DNA of 64,000 nucleotides from Thiodubiliella sp900128405 (lineage in GTDB: Bacteria > Pseudomonadota > Gammaproteobacteria > PS1 > Pseudothioglobaceae): assembly GCA_963682085.1 (NCBI GenBank), contig OY821614.1, positions 1,488,001 through 1,552,000 on the forward strand. Direction: 5' to 3'. The stretch's first letter is position 1. Each line of letters begins with the position of its first letter. Below the pieces are notes generated by a model, which ran no database searches, was not told the DNA's origin, and was given only the letters and a program-made list of their open reading frames with translations. A program made the position numbers and the translations under genes. Positions 26,183 to 34,394 of this stretch are shown piece after piece.

Positions 26183-26524
26183 CTATTTATTAATTTCCAC
26201 CTTTAAGCCCTTGGTATTCTTTGAGAGTGAAAAATCAGCCTGTGCTTTCATAATTGAATCAACGCATTCATCTAGGTCGTTATACTCATCTACACCAGTG
26301 TCAAAACGCTTATCACGCATAAAGTAAAACATATTTTTATACTTGCCATCTGCTATCTTAAGAACCACAAAAGTGTAATAACCGTCTTCCCAAACTGCTG
26401 CTGGCTTTTCTTCGCCACCAACTTCAATATCACCCATATGCACACCATGGTCTTTCTTTTGCCAGCGTCCATCAATATGCTTTTTAATGGTGTCAATTTC
26501 AGATTGGATAAAGTCTATTGCCAT
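26183..26524 (-). CDS. Hypothetical 113-residue protein downstream of the SlyD-like gene
   Basis: Soluble, acidic, no known family that I can name. The middle stretch AAVWEDGYYTFVVLKIADGKYKN reads like a small beta sheet; there are no cysteines or metal motifs. It lies 18 bases after the SlyD-like gene and is the last of three small genes that follow the apr genes, all on one strand, so it is probably cotranscribed with them. Confidence 0.7.
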   Translation of the reverse strand: MAIDFIQSEIDTIKKHIDGRWQKKDHGVHMGDIEVGGEEKPAAVWEDGYYTFVVLKIADGKYKNMFYFMRDKRFDTGVDEYNDLDECVDSIMKAQADFSLSKNTKGLKVEINK

Positions 26525-26542
26525 AATATTAAATACCTTAAA

Positions 26543-27058
26543 TTAGTGAATTTTGCGAGCATTTGGCATATCAAGCACTGGTGTATCTTCAATTGGGCCA
26601 CCAGCAGTGGCTTCTTCATCAGTTGGCTCACGCACAGTAATAACTTGTAGAATAAAAACAACTTCTCTGCCACACATTGGATTGTTACCATCAACAGTAA
26701 CTGAATTCTCATCAACACGAGTAACGATAAAATCTTTAGGCTCGCCTGCTTCATTCTCCATAGTAACAGTCATACCGATTTTTCTATATTCTTTTGGCAC
26801 ATTGTCAATATGGTCAATAAAAACCAATGATTCGTCTCTGGGGCCATAGATTTCATCGCAGTTAATAGGCAACTCAATCACATCGCCTTGCTCTTGACCT
26901 ACCAATTCTGCCGTTACTTCAGATGACAAAACTTCACTAATCCCCTGTATGTAACCGAGCGGGAACTCAACTTCAGATAACACATCTTTGGTTTTTTTAT
27001 CAATGACTTTATAAGTCAATTCAACAAATTTACCATCTTCAATGACCATTTTACTCAT
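26543..27058 (-). CDS. SlyD-like FKBP-type peptidyl-prolyl isomerase
   Basis: 171 residues. The FKBP half-domains flank an inserted-in-flap (IF) chaperone domain: N-terminal FVELTYKVIDKKTKDVLSEV, IF region about 70-125 containing GPRDESLVFID and MTVTMENEAGEPKDFIVTRV, then VDGNNPMCGREVVFILQV, which closes the barrel. Usual SlyD has a His-rich metal tail; this one does not. It lies 2 bases from the preceding gene. It could help fold cofactor-containing proteins, but nothing shows the client. Confidence 0.85.
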   Translation of the reverse strand: MSKMVIEDGKFVELTYKVIDKKTKDVLSEVEFPLGYIQGISEVLSSEVTAELVGQEQGDVIELPINCDEIYGPRDESLVFIDHIDNVPKEYRKIGMTVTMENEAGEPKDFIVTRVDENSVTVDGNNPMCGREVVFILQVITVREPTDEEATAGGPIEDTPVLDMPNARKIH

Positions 27059-27060
27059 TG

Positions 27061-27417
27061 CTAAAAAATAGTAGCACCGAAGATTTTAATATCATTATCT
27101 TCGTTATAACCCAATACTAAACGACCAAGATATTCATTACCTGACATATTTTTATTGGTTTGCTTATAAAGCACAGTTACATGCTCACCACGACGAATCA
27201 TACCCAAATATTCAGGGTCTTTTTCTAAGCCTTTGGTTAATTTACTACGAGCAAATTGTTTGCCCATTTCAATTTCATTGGCACCACGAAGCATTTCTTC
27301 AGAAAAATTTCGAGTAAATGCACCATAATTTTTATTATTAGAGTATTTAACCAAATCATTCCAAAATGGGTTGGCAACTGCCAATATCTCTTCATCTGTT
27401 TTTTCAATAATATTCAT
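27061..27417 (-). CDS. Hypothetical 118-residue protein, first of a three-gene unit after aprA
   Basis: Begins MNIIEKTDEEILAVANPFWN. The pattern of a helical N-terminus with NYGAFTRNFSEEML followed by beta strands such as HVTVLYKQTNKNMSGNEYLG recalls a small NTF2-like fold, but that is a guess. It is followed after 2 bases by the SlyD-like gene. It is separated from aprA by a terminator and by an inverted-repeat element, so it likely has its own promoter. Confidence 0.7.
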   Translation of the reverse strand: MNIIEKTDEEILAVANPFWNDLVKYSNNKNYGAFTRNFSEEMLRGANEIEMGKQFARSKLTKGLEKDPEYLGMIRRGEHVTVLYKQTNKNMSGNEYLGRLVLGYNEDNDIKIFGATIF

Positions 27418-27446
27418 TTTTTTATTCTTAGCTAAATTATTTTTTT

Positions 27447-27494
27447 GAGACCGCTATATACACTGAGTATTTGCTCAATGCATATAAAGGTCTC
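27447..27494. repeat. 48-base near-palindrome with IS-like GAGACC ends
   Basis: Starts GAGACC and ends GGTCTC; the two 21-base arms match at about 17 positions around a 6-base loop. The right arm (read in reverse, GAGACCTTTATATGCA) resembles the end of the IS at 20222. It could be a very small non-autonomous element or a hairpin derived from one. Confidence 0.6.
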
Positions 27495-27506
27495 TTTAAA
27501 CAAAAT

Positions 27507-27535
27507 AAAAAACCAACATAAGAATGTTGGTTTTT
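27507..27535 (-). terminator. Terminator of the apr operon
   Basis: ACCAACAT and ATGTTGGT form a perfect stem with a 4-base loop, flanked by A and T runs, 50 bases after the aprA stop. Confidence 0.85.
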
Positions 27536-27583
27536 CATCGTTTCCAACAAAAACTTATTAAAAGCCTTTGTTAAGTAAGATTC

Positions 27584-29491
27584 CTACTTCTCGCTGTCAC
27601 CAACTAAGTGATACAATGGCTGTTTCTCCATCTTGTATTCACCAGTAGTGCGATCACGCTGTGAAGTCGTCAAAACATGCCAATTTTCATCATCAAGTTT
27701 CATCTTATCACCACGATAGTAGTAACCCGGCCAACGAGTTTCCTCACGGAACAAAGTATGTTGAACCACGCACTCAGAAGTGCGGTGACGGTGCTTAAGC
27801 TCCCATGCACGCAACAACTGGTGAATATCTTCTGCACCTACTTTTTCCAAATCTTCTTCTAAAATCTTCAACTTATGAAGACCCATATTTAAAAGCTTGT
27901 CATTAGTCATATATTGAACTGTTACCCCACCAGCATACTCGTCCATCAACTTTTGTAAACGCTGTAAACCAGGCATTGGCAAAATGTAACTTGGTGATAC
28001 TGTGCCACCAACGATTTCATTGCGACCTACTGTGTAAGTTTCTAAAGGCTTATAAATCTCAGCCTTACGATCGTCAATTTGCTTTTGTGAAACACTAATA
28101 CCTTTTGCTTTGCCATCATCAATATATTTACAAGCAGCTTTCGCAGATAAGCGACCTTCAGTAAATGAACCTGAAGAGAATGCATGCGGTGTGCCACCAA
28201 CAGCATCACCTGCACCAAATAAACCATCAACGGTCATCATACGGTTATAGCCCCAGAAATACTCAGGAATATTACCTGAAATATCCTCAGGACCTGAACA
28301 CCATGCGCCACAACCTGTAGCGTGCGAACCCATAACATACGGCTCAGAAGTTGTTAATTCAGGATTGATGTATTTAGGATCAATGTCTGTTGCAGCCCAT
28401 AATACCGCTTGACCAACTGTCATACCTAAGAAGTTTTCCCATCCTACTTCTTCTAAATGAGGGTCTTGGAATGCTTCTACTGTTACCATGTGAATTGGAC
28501 CACGACCTGCAGCTACTTCTGAGATAAAGGCATGGTTACGCAAACAAGTTGGAATTGGCTTGTGAGAGAAATGTTGATTTTCAGTATCAAGATATGCCTT
28601 GCCCACTCTTTCTGCTAATTCTGGGAACCATTTTGACTCATACTCGTCGCCGTAAGCATTTTGAGTATAAGTTTTAAGGTGTAAGAAGTAAGCGCCAACT
28701 GGACCATAACCGTCTTTGAATCGAGCCAAAACGATACGATTTTCCATTTGCGTCATCTTCGCACCTGCTTCAATTAATAATGCATAAGCAGAACCTGAAG
28801 ACCATGGTGCATACCATACACGACCTGCACCTTCACCTACTGAACGCGGCTTAAAGATGTTAGACGCACCACCAGCACCAACAACAACTGTCTTAGATTT
28901 AAAGACATGGTAGTTACCTGTACGCACATTGAAACCAACGGCACCTGCAACACGGTTGTCTTGAGCATCGTCCATTAACAAGTGTGTTACCATAATACGG
29001 TTAAAAGTCTTATCAGCATTTACTTTAGCAGCTTCAGCAACGATAGGCTTGTAAGATTCACCGTGAATCATAATCTGCCAACGACCTTCACGCATATAAG
29101 CACCTTTACCAAGTTCACCTTCTGGTAAGTCTGCTCTTTTAGGGTCTTTCATTAATGGCAAACCCCATTCTTCAAACTTATGCACTGCAGAGTCAACATG
29201 ACGCGCCATATCAAAAGCCAAATCTTCACGAACCATACCCATTAAGTCCATACGCGCATAACGCACATGATCTTCAGGATTGTTTTCGCCCCAGCGTGTA
29301 CCCATATAACAGTTAATCGCATATAGACCTTGAGCAACCGCACCACTTCGGTCAATATTTGCTTTTTCAGCAATTATAACCTTCTTGTCACGACCCCAGT
29401 ATCTTGCTTCATAAGCAGCACCTGTGCCACCTAAACCTGCACCAACAACTAAAATGTCGATGTTATCTTCAATAATTGTCTTGTAGCTCAT
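27584..29491 (-). CDS. aprA: Adenylylsulfate (APS) reductase alpha subunit, oxidative type
   Basis: 635 residues. FAD flavoprotein that converts sulfite and AMP to APS in sulfur oxidisers (reverse of the sulfate-reducer reaction). The FAD-binding N-terminus is DILVVGAGLGGTGAAYEARY; further FAD and substrate stretches are YCT-free MGSHATGCGAWCSGPEDIS and DGLFGAGDAVGGTPHAFSSG. It starts exactly on the last base of aprB. The order sat-aprM-aprB-aprA is the one known in SUP05 and related symbionts and uses AprM instead of QmoABC. Confidence 0.97.
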   Translation of the reverse strand: MSYKTIIEDNIDILVVGAGLGGTGAAYEARYWGRDKKVIIAEKANIDRSGAVAQGLYAINCYMGTRWGENNPEDHVRYARMDLMGMVREDLAFDMARHVDSAVHKFEEWGLPLMKDPKRADLPEGELGKGAYMREGRWQIMIHGESYKPIVAEAAKVNADKTFNRIMVTHLLMDDAQDNRVAGAVGFNVRTGNYHVFKSKTVVVGAGGASNIFKPRSVGEGAGRVWYAPWSSGSAYALLIEAGAKMTQMENRIVLARFKDGYGPVGAYFLHLKTYTQNAYGDEYESKWFPELAERVGKAYLDTENQHFSHKPIPTCLRNHAFISEVAAGRGPIHMVTVEAFQDPHLEEVGWENFLGMTVGQAVLWAATDIDPKYINPELTTSEPYVMGSHATGCGAWCSGPEDISGNIPEYFWGYNRMMTVDGLFGAGDAVGGTPHAFSSGSFTEGRLSAKAACKYIDDGKAKGISVSQKQIDDRKAEIYKPLETYTVGRNEIVGGTVSPSYILPMPGLQRLQKLMDEYAGGVTVQYMTNDKLLNMGLHKLKILEEDLEKVGAEDIHQLLRAWELKHRHRTSECVVQHTLFREETRWPGYYYRGDKMKLDDENWHVLTTSQRDRTTGEYKMEKQPLYHLVGDSEK

Positions 29492-29970
29492 TAGTAATAC
29501 ACTCCTTCTTTAAGTTCCAAACCGTTAGACTTTAACGTGTGTAAACCACCGTCATCTAAGCGAATTGACTCAGGCTCAAACGCTAGTAACTCTGAGTTAC
29601 GCATTTCAGCACTCGGCTCTGCTTCGTTTCTGAAGTCAGGGATTGCTGAGCCCCATGGTTTAGTAGTGATTGGCGATAAGAAGTTCTTCTCACGACCATC
29701 TCTAAATTTAATTTTCCATGCAATCGTGCCTTTTTCTTCATCACGAATTACACGAACACTGTGACCTAGTGGTGCAAAGTCTGCATAGCCACGAACATCA
29801 ATTGCTTGATGTGGACATGCTTTGACACATGAGTAACACTCCCAGCACATGTTAGGTTCAATATTTAAAGCACGACGATATTTTTTATCGATGTGCATAA
29901 TGTCAGATGGGCAGATATCTACACAATGTCCACAACCATCACAACGGGTCATATATACAAAAGTTGGCAT
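29491..29970 (-). CDS. aprB: Adenylylsulfate reductase beta subunit
   Basis: 159 residues. Two 4Fe-4S clusters are held by RCDGCGHCVDICPSDIM and CWECYSCVKACPHQAID. It passes electrons between the AprA flavin and the membrane partner. The C-terminal tail that wraps AprA is present. Separated from aprM by 33 bases and overlapping aprA by one. Confidence 0.97.
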   Translation of the reverse strand: MPTFVYMTRCDGCGHCVDICPSDIMHIDKKYRRALNIEPNMCWECYSCVKACPHQAIDVRGYADFAPLGHSVRVIRDEEKGTIAWKIKFRDGREKNFLSPITTKPWGSAIPDFRNEAEPSAEMRNSELLAFEPESIRLDDGGLHTLKSNGLELKEGVYY

Positions 29971-30003
29971 ATTATTTTCCTTTTTTTAAGTTAGTTTATA
30001 AAA

Positions 30004-30828
30004 TTAGTAATGGTTTGGCGTTTCACGCTTAATACCAAGACCCATATCCATTGGTGCATCAACTAACAGCTCCATGGAATGTCTTTTTTGTTGCTCAGGC
30101 TCATCTCTAGTAAGCGTTGGTAAGTTTTCAGCTGAACCGTCTGCTTTAGTAATACGCTTATCATAAGCAGCAAATGGCTTAAAGAACATATGTGAGAACT
30201 TAGACCAGTAAACGCCACCAAACAAAGAAGCAGTTGCAAGAATTACGAATGCAAACTCCCAACCCATTGAGTTGCTATTAAAAGACCAAATTAATGCACT
30301 AACAGAGGTTGCCATTAATGACAAACTAAACGCATCCCTTCTTAAATCAATATTAAACGGTGAATTACCTTCAGCAGCAACATCAACTTTGAAACAAAAC
30401 CAAAACCAAAAACTACCTACAAACAACATAATCGCACCAATGTGCCATATTAGCGTTAAGGTTACATTATCGCCACTTTGTCCAAATATCATCGCTGCTG
30501 TTGAAGCATTAAATAAAATGAAGCCATACATCGTTAGCAAATGGACCAGTCTACGAACAGGATTGTTAAACTCACCTGCTGAAATAACATCCGTTGCAAT
30601 CGTTGCTACTGCAATACCGATCTTGTCGCCAGCAGTCAATTCTTTTGTTGCATTTTTCTTGGCTTTGCTTGCATTTTCAAAGAAATACTTAGCGCTTTTC
30701 TTATGCAACATATCCATTACTGTCATAACGATAACAAGTGCAACCATTATGATGGCATAGGTTTGCATATCAGTATATGTGATATTTGTTGTCGCTTCTA
30801 ATAAAGCGATTGGTGTATTAGTGATCAT
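30004..30828 (-). CDS. aprM: AprM, membrane anchor proposed for APS reductase
   Basis: 274 residues with five or six membrane helices, including MQTYAIIMVALVIVMTVMD at the start and VRRLVHLLTMYGFILF, and a cytoplasmic C-terminal tail rich in charged residues. AprM is thought to pass electrons from AprBA to the quinone pool in bacteria that lack QmoABC, as here. It has no clear haem or cluster motifs beyond a few histidines (RRLVHLL, WHIGAIM). It lies directly upstream of aprB behind its own promoter. Confidence 0.88.
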   Translation of the reverse strand: MITNTPIALLEATTNITYTDMQTYAIIMVALVIVMTVMDMLHKKSAKYFFENASKAKKNATKELTAGDKIGIAVATIATDVISAGEFNNPVRRLVHLLTMYGFILFNASTAAMIFGQSGDNVTLTLIWHIGAIMLFVGSFWFWFCFKVDVAAEGNSPFNIDLRRDAFSLSLMATSVSALIWSFNSNSMGWEFAFVILATASLFGGVYWSKFSHMFFKPFAAYDKRITKADGSAENLPTLTRDEPEQQKRHSMELLVDAPMDMGLGIKRETPNHY

Positions 30829-30894
30829 AGTTTTATTCCTCCTATAGGTAGTTAATCACATTAAAAAAATTATCGAACTTTTTAAAAGCCGACA

Positions 30895-30922
30895 ATTATA
30901 TACTAGTTAGTAGAAGCCTCAA
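30895..30922 (-). promoter_or_regulatory. Promoter of aprM-aprB-aprA inside an inverted repeat
   Basis: Minus strand TTGAGG, a 16-base spacer and TATAAT, about 65 bases before the aprM ATG. The -35 region lies in the right half of an imperfect inverted repeat (about 30904-30949) made of CTAGCAGAAGC and GCTTCTACTA with an inner AACATAATTATGTT palindrome. That repeat may act as an operator or as the end of the sat transcript. Confidence 0.5.
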
Positions 30923-30955
30923 CATAATTATGTTAAAGCTTCTGCTAGTTGGTAT

Positions 30956-32164
30956 TTATTTGGCTGAGTGTCCACTCAACTTAATCTCTACTTTGTCTTC
31001 TTCTTTAATAGTGGCATAATAAGCCTGCAAAACTTTGGCCACTTCTGGACGCGAAAACTCTTCAGGCAAATCTTCACCATCCGAAAGCATCTTGCGCACT
31101 TTAGTGCCTGACAATAAAACACGGTCTTTTGCCTCGTGTGGACAAGTCTTCATTGAAGACATGCCACCACATTCGTGACACCAAAAAGTCCAGTCAATTT
31201 TAAGTGGCTGTGTGATGAGTGCATCCTCTGCAATTTCATCAAAAATATTGTGTGCATCAAATGGGCCATAATAATCATCAACACCCGCATGGTCACGACC
31301 AACAATTAGGTGTGAGCAGCCATAATTTTGTCTAAATAATGCGTGCAATAATGCTTCTCTTGGGCCTGCATAACGCATATCTAATGGGTAACCAGATTGT
31401 AACACTGTGTTATCAACAAAATAATTATCAATCAAAGTTGAAATCGCTTCTGAACGCACATCAGCAGGAATATCACCTGCTTTAAGTCCACCCAATACTG
31501 AGTGAATCATTACGCCATCACAAATCTCTACGGCAATTTTTGCCAAATATTCATGTGAGCGGTGCATTGGGTTGCGCGTTTGAAAAGCAGCGATGGTTTT
31601 CCAACCTTTCTCGTCAAAATAAGCACGCGTTTCAGCAGGTGTCATATACAAGTTACCAAACTTTTCAGGGAAACCACCGTCAGACAATACTTTAATTGGG
31701 CCAGCAAGATTATACTTACCTTGTGCCTTCACCATAACCACACCAGGATGTGCATTTTCAGTAGTTTTAAATACCGTCTCACATTCGTGGTCTTTATCAA
31801 TGCCATACTTCTCGGTAACTGTCATTGTTGCCAAAATTTCGCCAGATTTTCCGCTTGTAATTGCAATCTCATCGCCCACCTTCACATCTTCATCATCGGT
31901 TGATAAGGTAACAGGAATTGGCCAGAATAAACCGTTTGTCATTGTCATATTATCACAAACACCTTTCCAATCTGCTTCCCCCATAAAACCATCTAATGGA
32001 TTAAAACCGCCAATACCCAACATAACGATATCACCTTCTTCTCTAGAGGAACAAGTAATTTTTTGTAATGATTCTGCTCTCGTTAACTCTGATGTTAAAG
32101 CATCACCTGATAATGCTAATGCATTGATTGTATCGCTACCGTGTGGTGGGACTAATTTTGACAT
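30956..32164 (-). CDS. sat: Sulfate adenylyltransferase, dissimilatory
   Basis: 402 residues, homo-oligomeric type. It turns APS and PPi into ATP and sulfate, giving substrate-level ATP during sulfur oxidation. Active-site marks are QTRNPMHRSHEY and the GRDHAGVDDYYGPFDAH stretch, followed by zinc-type cysteines in FWCHECGGMSSMKTCPHE. It is the first gene of the apr cluster and has its own extended -10 promoter. Confidence 0.97.
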   Translation of the reverse strand: MSKLVPPHGSDTINALALSGDALTSELTRAESLQKITCSSREEGDIVMLGIGGFNPLDGFMGEADWKGVCDNMTMTNGLFWPIPVTLSTDDEDVKVGDEIAITSGKSGEILATMTVTEKYGIDKDHECETVFKTTENAHPGVVMVKAQGKYNLAGPIKVLSDGGFPEKFGNLYMTPAETRAYFDEKGWKTIAAFQTRNPMHRSHEYLAKIAVEICDGVMIHSVLGGLKAGDIPADVRSEAISTLIDNYFVDNTVLQSGYPLDMRYAGPREALLHALFRQNYGCSHLIVGRDHAGVDDYYGPFDAHNIFDEIAEDALITQPLKIDWTFWCHECGGMSSMKTCPHEAKDRVLLSGTKVRKMLSDGEDLPEEFSRPEVAKVLQAYYATIKEEDKVEIKLSGHSAK

Positions 32165-32195
32165 GCCTCATCCTATATTAAATTTAAAAAACAAA

Positions 32196-32204
32196 ATTAT
32201 ACCA
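32196..32204 (-). promoter_or_regulatory. Extended -10 element upstream of sat
   Basis: TGGTATAAT on the minus strand, 32 bases before the sat ATG. No good -35 was seen at normal spacing, which is compatible with an extended -10 promoter. Confidence 0.45.
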
Positions 32205-32273
32205 ATAGCGACTTTTGACACTTTCATTTATGGTAATATTTTTTCCTACCTCCTAAGGGGTATATTGAAGACA

Positions 32274-32753
32274 TTACAACTTAATTTTAAATCTAACACG
32301 CTGAGTGCCGTCTTTAGATTTATTAGCAACAATCTTTTCTTCTTTGATATCATAATTCAGAACGCCACCACTAAAAGACTCAAAACCTTGAGTTAAATGT
32401 GCTTTGCCCTTAAGCTGCACCAGTTGTTTGTCAATAAAATAAACAATCTTCTGTGCCACTGCCCCTACAAAATTTGATTGATTAGATTGGTTTTGTTTAT
32501 AGTATGCGAGCTTCTTTTTAGTGCCTGTAGCGATTACTTTAATAATGACTTGCTTTTTACTAAAAATTTGTATTTTTTCAGCACTAATGGTTAGGGGTCC
32601 TTGTGTGATGCTAGCGTTGCCTGTATAAGTATTAAGCCCCAAGCGTTCATCAATCACCACAGTATGTGCCTTCACATCCATTGGCACTCTCTTATCAGGC
32701 AGTGCATACGATGCAAAAGACAATAATAGAATAATTGACAAAATTCTACTCAT
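32274..32753 (-). CDS. lptA: LptA, periplasmic LPS-transport bridge protein
   Basis: 159 residues from the ATG at 32753. Signal peptide MSRILSIILLLSFASYALP; the mature part starts with DVKAHTVVIDERLGLNTYTG and repeats the OstA-like beta-jellyroll pattern (GNASITQGPLTISAEKIQI, GKAHLTQGFESFSGGVLNYD). It links LptC in the inner membrane to LptD in the outer membrane. It overlaps lptC by 8 bases. Confidence 0.92.
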   Translation of the reverse strand: MSRILSIILLLSFASYALPDKRVPMDVKAHTVVIDERLGLNTYTGNASITQGPLTISAEKIQIFSKKQVIIKVIATGTKKKLAYYKQNQSNQSNFVGAVAQKIVYFIDKQLVQLKGKAHLTQGFESFSGGVLNYDIKEEKIVANKSKDGTQRVRFKIKL

Positions 32754-33684
32754 AATGCCCCACCACGCCACCTGTTAGTTTTATTTTCTGTTTTTTGACA
32801 TTGTAATACATACCCGTTGAATGAATATTTAATGTCTTAGATTGATAATGCACTTTTTCTTTGGTGCTATAAATCTCATTGCCACTTGAGCGATCAACAG
32901 TCAAAAACTTAGTATCAATACTTGCACCTGATTTTTGTAAAATTTTCACCTTGCCAAGCAAAATTGCCCGTCTTTTTTTCATATCCATATCAATGCCTTG
33001 TGCATCAATTTTATTACCTGATGCCAAATAAGTGGTATTGTGCTTAGAGTAATAATGTTTTTTTTGGTTTGATTGATCAATAAACAAATCCTGAGTAAAT
33101 ATCCTCTGACCGCCCTCTTGTTTGATACGATTTTTACCTTTTAACTGCATCTTATCTTCTGTCACTTTTACATACACGCCTTCTGCCACCACTGTCGCCC
33201 TTTCATCAAAATAAATCACTTCTTGATGACTAATTAAATCATGAGTTTTGGTGTTTATTGACAATTCTTTGGCATTAATTTTATAAGTAACGCCTGTTTT
33301 AGAGCGGATACCCACCTCACCTTTGAATTTAACTTCGCCCGTGTCTAAATATTGGGCGCGTTTTGAAGTTATGGTATATATCTCTGCACCACTTTTATTG
33401 TAAGTAATCACTTTTGGTGCCAACAATAAATCAGGGTTATTGTCAAAATTAAAGTATTGCTTGGCTTTAATAAAATGCAAAATCCGTTGCTTTTCATCAA
33501 AACCTTGTAAGACAAAATTATCAATTTTTTCAATATAATTAATACTTTTATTTGACGCTATCCCCTTTGATTTGTCTGATGTGAATAACGATGAAACCAG
33601 TAATATAAAAAGCCAAACAATGCCAATAAACACTATAATAAGAGTCATAATCAACAAATTGCGTCTTAAGTGGAAACTAATCAT
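32746..33684 (-). CDS. lptC: LptC-family protein, unusually long
   Basis: 312 residues from ATG 33684, against about 190 in E. coli LptC. An N-terminal membrane helix (about 13-35) is followed by the LptC jellyroll: NFVLQGFDEKQRILHFIKAK, ILLAPKVITYNKSG-type strands and GEVGIRSKTGVTYKINAKEL. A second jellyroll-like set begins near EGVYVKVTEDKMQLKGKNRI and continues with GKVKILQKSGASIDTKFL and TGMYYNVKKQKIKLTGGVV, similar to LptA/OstA repeats. Thus it reads like LptC joined to an LptA-type segment. The start overlaps the divergent thiE start. Confidence 0.85.
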   Translation of the reverse strand: MISFHLRRNLLIMTLIIVFIGIVWLFILLVSSLFTSDKSKGIASNKSINYIEKIDNFVLQGFDEKQRILHFIKAKQYFNFDNNPDLLLAPKVITYNKSGAEIYTITSKRAQYLDTGEVKFKGEVGIRSKTGVTYKINAKELSINTKTHDLISHQEVIYFDERATVVAEGVYVKVTEDKMQLKGKNRIKQEGGQRIFTQDLFIDQSNQKKHYYSKHNTTYLASGNKIDAQGIDMDMKKRRAILLGKVKILQKSGASIDTKFLTVDRSSGNEIYSTKEKVHYQSKTLNIHSTGMYYNVKKQKIKLTGGVVGHYE

Positions 33685-34251
33685 AATAAAAGAATAAGCG
33701 GCATTTACGCTATCACGCCAAACCATGCCTTAAACATTGACGCAATGGAAAAAGTTATCATTCAATACAATATTACCCTATTGCAATATCGACATAAAAC
33801 GCTTGATGCACAAACACGACTCAATGAAGCGACGCAACTGCAACAACTGTGCTTGAAACATCATACTTTATTTATCATCAATGATGACATTAACCTAGCA
33901 AAAAAAATAATGGCTGATGGCGTGCATCTGGGCAGAAATGACGCATCAATCCAACAAGCACGTACACAACTCGGTGCAAGTGCCATCATCGGTGTTTCAT
34001 GCTATAACGATATTGTTTTAGCAAAAAATGCACAAAACCAAGGTGCAGATTATGTGGCCTTTGGTGCACTATTCCCCTCCCTTAGCAAGCCTAATGCACC
34101 TCAATGTAGTTTGAATATTATTACCCAAGCACAACAAATACTTGATATTCCCATTGTTGGTATTGGTGGTATTAACTTCAACAATCAACAACAAGCATTT
34201 AATGCGGGTTGTAACGCTGTAGCAATGATTAATGCCTTAATCAATCATTAA
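33670..34251 (+). CDS. thiE: Thiamine-phosphate synthase
   Basis: 193 residues, starting at a GTG (33670). It joins HMP-pyrophosphate and thiazole phosphate to thiamine phosphate. The TIM-barrel motifs are LLQYRHKT, FIINDDINLAKKIMADGVHLG, IIGVSCYN, GADYVAFGALFPSLSKP and VGIGGINFNN. The start lies inside the first codons of lptC on the other strand; no later start keeps the conserved GIYAITP strand. Confidence 0.92.
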   Translation: METNHNKRISGIYAITPNHALNIDAMEKVIIQYNITLLQYRHKTLDAQTRLNEATQLQQLCLKHHTLFIINDDINLAKKIMADGVHLGRNDASIQQARTQLGASAIIGVSCYNDIVLAKNAQNQGADYVAFGALFPSLSKPNAPQCSLNIITQAQQILDIPIVGIGGINFNNQQQAFNAGCNAVAMINALINH

Positions 34252-34394
34252 TATCTAGCGTTTGACGCTTGCCAATACCTGCATAAATTCATCTCCATTC
34301 TTCTGTAAAAGTGAACAAATGTAATGCTAAAACAGACACAATAACCCCTTTAAAAACCACACTCTTTTATCTAAAATCACCATTCTTTTTAAGA

